Notes under the pieces: generated by a model
What the model saw: the letters and a program-made list of their open reading frames with translations, nothing else
What the model was told of the DNA's origin: nothing
Databases searched by the model: none
Assembly: GCF_001428565.1 (NCBI RefSeq)
Contig: NZ_LMIA01000001.1
Coordinates: 519,612-583,611 of the forward strand
DNA: 64,000 nucleotides
Direction: 5' to 3'
Source: Nocardioides sp. Root190
GTDB taxonomy: Bacteria; Actinomycetota; Actinomycetes; Propionibacteriales; Nocardioidaceae
Shown here: in pieces, positions 61,020 to 64,000 of the stretch
Numbering within the stretch: position 1 is the stretch's first letter
How the letters are laid out: each line of letters starts with the position of its first letter
Program-made: the position numbers and the translations under genes

Positions 61020-61667
61020 ATGGCCAAGAAGTCCGGGAGCCCCACCGTGGCAGCGGAGAGCGAGGGCAAGCCCCTCGACAAGAAGTCCGCACGCACGCGG
61101 GTACGGATCCTCGATGCGGCAGCCCAGGTGCTGAGCGCCAAGGGGTACGCCGGGATGCGGCTCAGCGACGTCGCCGAGGTCGCCGAGCTCCAGGCGCCCG
61201 CGATCTACTACTACTTCCCGTCCCGCGACGACCTCATCGAGGAAGTCATGTGGGTCGGTCTGGCCGACATGCGCGAGTTCCTCACCAAGGCCCTCGAGGT
61301 GGCGCCCGCCGACGCGGGCGCGATGGAGCGGATCCTGATCGCCGTCGAGACGCACCTGCGTCACGAGCTGGAGATCTCCGACTACACCACCGCAGCGATC
61401 CGCAATGCCGGCCAGCTCCCGGACAACATCCGCGACCGCCACGACGCCGAGGAGAAGAAGTACGGCGCCCTCTGGCGCGACCTCTTCAAGGCGGCGGCCG
61501 AGACCGGCGAGCTCCGCGAGGACCTCGACCCCTACCTCGCCCAGATGCTCGTGATGGGCACGATCAACTGGACCGCCGAGTGGTGGCAGCCCAACCGCGC
61601 CACGATCGACCGGGTCGTCGCGAACGCGCAGTCCTACGTGCGGGCAGCACTCTCGCCTGCGAGCTGA
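61020..61667 (+). CDS. TetR-family transcriptional regulator
   Basis: A 215-residue TetR protein. The HTH (RILDAAAQVLSAKGYAGMRLSDVAEVAELQAPAIYYYFPSRDDLIEEV) and ligand domain (HLRHELEISDYTTAAIRNAGQ, NWTAEWWQPNR) closely match the first half of the tandem TetR at 21484 (HLRHELAISDYTQASIRNAGQ, NWAVEWWDPAR). It may share its ligand or operator. Leaderless start at 61020. It lies next to the CitE/acyl-CoA dehydrogenase promoter. Confidence 0.87.
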   Translation: MAKKSGSPTVAAESEGKPLDKKSARTRVRILDAAAQVLSAKGYAGMRLSDVAEVAELQAPAIYYYFPSRDDLIEEVMWVGLADMREFLTKALEVAPADAGAMERILIAVETHLRHELEISDYTTAAIRNAGQLPDNIRDRHDAEEKKYGALWRDLFKAAAETGELREDLDPYLAQMLVMGTINWTAEWWQPNRATIDRVVANAQSYVRAALSPAS

Positions 61668-61735
61668 CGCTCGTTCGCCGGGCCCTGTCGTCGGAGGCGC
61701 CGGGCTTCGTCGTTGGGATGTCGGCGTGGGGCTGC

Positions 61736-61766
<31 letters not shown>

Positions 61767-61770
61767 GGGA

Positions 61771-61880
61771 TGCAACACGCTGTCCATCGGACTACCCGAC
61801 AGTTCCCGTCACGAAGGCCACGCTGGGACCGCGTGGAAGATACGGCAACCGACAGGTAGTCACGCGAACAGCGTGTTGCA
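61771..61880. repeat. 110-bp palindromic element, family A copy 3
   Basis: Exactly 110 bp, ends TGCAACACGCTGTCC and GAACAGCGTGTTGCA. The interior has ACTACCCGACAG facing CGACAGGTAGT, so the whole may fold as one long hairpin. It differs in the centre from copies 1 and 2, and at three bases from copy 4. Confidence 0.9.
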
Positions 61881-61904
61881 GCGCACCTGCTGGCCGGCTG
61901 GGAA

Positions 61905-62014
61905 TGCAACACGCTGTCCATCGGACTACCCGACAGTTCCCGTCACGAAGGCCACGCTGGGACGGCGTGGAAGGTACGACAACCGACAGGTAGTCACGCG
62001 AACAGCGTGTTGCA
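61905..62014. repeat. 110-bp palindromic element, family A copy 4
   Basis: Exactly 110 bp, 24 bp after copy 3 and in the same orientation. Only three differences from copy 3, which indicates a recent duplication. The 401-bp gap between the convergent TetR genes (61668-62068) holds these two copies, the TGGC tract and no gene. Confidence 0.9.
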
Positions 62015-62068
62015 GCGCGCCTGACACTCCGCGCCTGACGCTCCGCCTGAGACTCCGGGCCCGAGACG

Positions 62069-62671
62069 TCAGGCGATCGCGGCAGCAGCCCCGAGGGCAC
62101 CGATCGCCGCGATCACGTCGGTGACGTCACCCTCGACCTCGCCGGCAAGCCAGTCCGCGACGAGCTCGGTCGTGCCGGCGACGAGCAGGCGCGTGGCGAG
62201 CAGGCGGCGCGCCTTCGCGCGCCGGCCCCGTGGTGCGCCCGGGAGCACCTCGGCTGCCACGAAGCGGGTGTACTCGTCGATGGCGAGATGGCGTCGTGCC
62301 GCCAGGACCGGCGTCGCCGGACTCTCGACGTAGAGGCGGGCCAGGCGCTCGTCGCTGCGCAGTGACTCGACCAGCGCCTCGACGACGAGCGGCGCACGCT
62401 CGGCCTCGGCGACGCCGTCGATGGTGGCGCGCATCCGGTCGAGCAGACCGGTGTAGAACTCGTCGGCAACGGCGAGGAGGAGGTCGTCACGGGTCGGGAA
62501 GCTCTCGTAGAAGTACCGCTTGCCCAGGGCGCTGTCGGCGCAGACCGCCTCGACGGTGACCGCACCGACGCCTTCGCGACCGATCACGGCGCGGCAGCTC
62601 TCGAGCAGGCTCGCCCGGCGGGTGGCCACGCGATCGGCCGCACTCACGCCGCCGTACGAACGTCCCGCCAT
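62069..62671 (-). CDS. TetR-family transcriptional regulator
   Basis: A 200-residue TetR protein. The HTH is RRASLLESCRAVIGREGVGAVTVEAVCADSALGKRYFYESFPTRDDLL, of a different subgroup from the other TetRs here, with KRYFYE in place of IYYYF. A perfect-looking 22-bp operator lies between it and the divergent membrane genes. It has no clear ribosome-binding site, and a CAGGAT hexamer 6 nt upstream may be a -10 box. Confidence 0.85.
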   Translation of the reverse strand: MAGRSYGGVSAADRVATRRASLLESCRAVIGREGVGAVTVEAVCADSALGKRYFYESFPTRDDLLLAVADEFYTGLLDRMRATIDGVAEAERAPLVVEALVESLRSDERLARLYVESPATPVLAARRHLAIDEYTRFVAAEVLPGAPRGRRAKARRLLATRLLVAGTTELVADWLAGEVEGDVTDVIAAIGALGAAAAIA

Positions 62672-62720
62672 GACGCCATCCTGCCCCACCCATTGACAGG
62701 GGGCGACGTCGGTCGTAATT

Positions 62721-62742
62721 TCTGTTACGGCGCCGTGACAGA
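62721..62742. promoter_or_regulatory. 22-bp operator between divergent TetR and membrane genes
   Basis: TCTGTTACGGC (62721-62731) and GCCGTGACAGA (62732-62742) pair in 10 of 11 positions with no spacer. The long continuous dyad suits a TetR dimer or two dimers. It would control TetR 62671 and the operon at 62772. Confidence 0.8.
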
Positions 62743-62771
62743 TTGACGGTGAGCAGAGGAAGGAGCCCACC

Positions 62772-63365
62772 ATGGCCTGCTGTGCAGCACTCGCTGTCGT
62801 CCTCGGTGCGCTCCGCGCCGTCTGGTTCCGCCTGTTCCCCGGCCGCCGTCCGCCCGAGCCCGGCTTCGCGCCGCCGGCCCGTCGCTCGGCCGACGGCCTG
62901 CCGCTGTCTCCCCCGGCCGCAACGGCCTCTGCCCCACCGCCGCGGCAGCAGCCCACGAGGCGGCCACGCCTCGTCGGCAGCCTCCTGCTCGGCGTCACCT
63001 TCGGTGTCGCGGCGTACGCCGTCGCCATCTCCCTTGCCCGCGCGACTCCTCTGGTGCGCACCCTCGAGGGGGCGTGGCTCGCTCGCGACATCGCGCTCGT
63101 CGTCCTCGCCGCGCTCGCCCTCACCGGCTCCCTCGCACTGCGCACCAGCACCAGCCCCACCTCGCGACCCGCGGTCCTCGTCGGCGCCGGCGCCGCGTGG
63201 ACCGAGCTGGGCCTGGTCGACATGCACCTGCTCGGACTCTTCGAGTTCCGCGTCGCCGCCCTGCCCCTCGACCTCCTCCTCCACGGCGGCGGCCTGGTCC
63301 TGCTCCTCGCCGCCGCCCCGCACCTGACGTCCACCCGCACCTCACCGAGAGCGAGCACCGCATGA
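62772..63365 (+). CDS. Small membrane protein of unknown function
   Basis: A 197-residue protein. A hydrophobic N terminus (ACCAALAVVLGALRAVWF), a Pro-rich linker, and about four spans (LVGSLLLGVTFGVAAYAVAI, DIALVVLAALALTGSLAL, LGLVDMHLLGLF, LLLHGGGLVLLLAAAP). AAGGAG lies 6 nt before the ATG. It is coupled to the next gene by ATGA. I do not recognise the family. Confidence 0.6.
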   Translation: MACCAALAVVLGALRAVWFRLFPGRRPPEPGFAPPARRSADGLPLSPPAATASAPPPRQQPTRRPRLVGSLLLGVTFGVAAYAVAISLARATPLVRTLEGAWLARDIALVVLAALALTGSLALRTSTSPTSRPAVLVGAGAAWTELGLVDMHLLGLFEFRVAALPLDLLLHGGGLVLLLAAAPHLTSTRTSPRASTA

Positions 63366-64000
63366 CCGCCGTCGACACCCGTCCGGAGGAGGCGACCACC
63401 GTCCTGCTGCCGACCGACATCGCGATGTTCCCGCCGGCGACCCGCCACTCGATGCTCCGCTCGCTGGCCGGGTACGCCGTCCTGTGGCTCTGCGGCGCCG
63501 CCGCTCTGCTCCTCGACGCCGGTCCCCGCACGACCACCTTCGCGCTGGGTCTGGCCCTGCCGGGCGGCGGGCTCTTCCACGCCGGCCACGCGACCTGGGG
63601 GGTGGTGGCCCTGGTCTCCGTCGTGCTCGCGGTGTTCATCTGGTGGGCGGCCGGTCCGACGGTGCTGCCACCGGTGGCATGGCTCGCGACGGCGGCGGTC
63701 CCGGCACTGACCCTCGACGCGCCGCAGGGATCGACCGGCGGCGCCATCGCCGTCCTCGCCACCATCCCGTTGCTCGTGGCCCTCGCGGCGGCAGTCCACG
63801 CGGTTCGTCATGCCACCCAGCAGCGGCGCGGTGCCGTGCTGAACGAGCGGCTGGCGACGGTGGAGTTCCGGGTGACCGGCGCGCCGTCGTACCCGCAGGA
63901 CTTCACGGTCGTCGAGCACAGCGACACCGACCTGAGGCGCCTCCGCGCGTCGATCGACCTAGCGCTGCAGCCGCTCGACTCCTACGAGGGCTTCACGCAC
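63362..64000 (+). CDS. Membrane protein, 3' end cut by the window; possibly linalool dehydratase/isomerase-like
   Basis: The first 213 residues of a larger protein. About four spans (residues 35-145) are followed by a soluble part beginning RLATVEFRVTGAPSYPQDF and SDTDLRRLRASIDLALQPLD at the edge. This layout, spans and then an LDLALQPLD-type segment, recalls linalool dehydratase/isomerase-domain proteins, but too little is visible to be sure. ATG overlaps the previous stop. Confidence 0.5.
   Translation, partial: MTAVDTRPEEATTVLLPTDIAMFPPATRHSMLRSLAGYAVLWLCGAAALLLDAGPRTTTFALGLALPGGGLFHAGHATWGVVALVSVVLAVFIWWAAGPTVLPPVAWLATAAVPALTLDAPQGSTGGAIAVLATIPLLVALAAAVHAVRHATQQRRGAVLNERLATVEFRVTGAPSYPQDFTVVEHSDTDLRRLRASIDLALQPLDSYEGFTH

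Noticed and set aside
61771..62014. Two near-identical spaced repeats as a CRISPR array
   Set aside because: The unit is 110 bp, palindromic throughout, with only two copies here and no cas genes; this is a transposable or structural repeat.

Overview
This is a roughly 70% G+C actinobacterial chromosome segment. The gene content points to a Nocardioides-like member of the Propionibacteriales or a close relative; this is an inference from family content, not a match to a known genome. Supporting content: a type VII secretion EccC ATPase, two complete mce lipid-importer operons, WS/DGAT acyltransferase, F420-type LLM oxidoreductase, a KstD-like flavoprotein, many TetR regulators, GTGA/ATGA-coupled genes and several apparently leaderless genes. 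I see no rRNA, tRNA, CRISPR array, prophage or classical insertion sequence.

Layout. 1-2713: the C-terminal part of EccC. 2807-7319: a zinc-starvation locus around one Zur-type palindrome (4808-4822). Leftward genes are cysteine-poor L28, L33, S14 and a YibE/F membrane protein. Rightward genes are a CobW-like protein with a ruined P-loop, L32, L36 and an intact CobW GTPase. 7360-10126: a KstD-like dehydrogenase behind a KstR-like box, a secreted repeat protein and a MarR regulator. 10294-11733: a long-form GAPDH. 11915-13609: a TetR gene and a multi-span membrane protein that share an operator. 13727-17026: DUF445, DUF4393-like and WS/DGAT genes. 17265-24268: an FAD oxidoreductase, an APH-like kinase, two more membrane proteins of the 13609 family, a tandem-domain TetR (Mce3R-like, apparently with a CTG start) and a single TetR. 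24274-25785: a nuclease-like gene inside nested inverted and direct repeats.

25811-39721 is mce operon 1: two YrbE permeases, a MceG-type ATPase, six Mce proteins, an RND/MMPL transporter and a PpiC-type foldase. An SCP2-like gene, a LuxR/ATPase regulator, a truncated AMP-binding protein, and COX3- and COX4-like subunits follow. 46478-56700 is mce operon 2: two YrbE permeases, six Mce proteins including a lipoprotein, a membrane protein and an LLM oxidoreductase, with no ATPase of its own. 56888-61667 holds SDR, MaoC-like, CitE-like, acyl-CoA dehydrogenase and TetR genes. 62069-64000 holds a TetR gene divergent from two membrane proteins.

Two things tie the window together. First, AT-rich near-palindromes related to TTnAATCT-nn-ATTAnA stand out against the GC-rich background at about seven promoters: both mce operons, WS/DGAT, the FAD oxidoreductase, a membrane protein, the hydrolase/membrane-protein pair and the CitE/acyl-CoA dehydrogenase pair. 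They look like one lipid-uptake and catabolism regulon, plausibly controlled by the Mce3R-like TetR. Second, the gaps carry three families of structured intergenic DNA: a 110-bp element with 15-bp inverted ends (four copies, all exactly 110 bp), a roughly 120-bp nested palindrome (three copies, each between convergent genes) and a double hairpin near GAPDH. All functions are assigned by reading the sequence; no database search was run.
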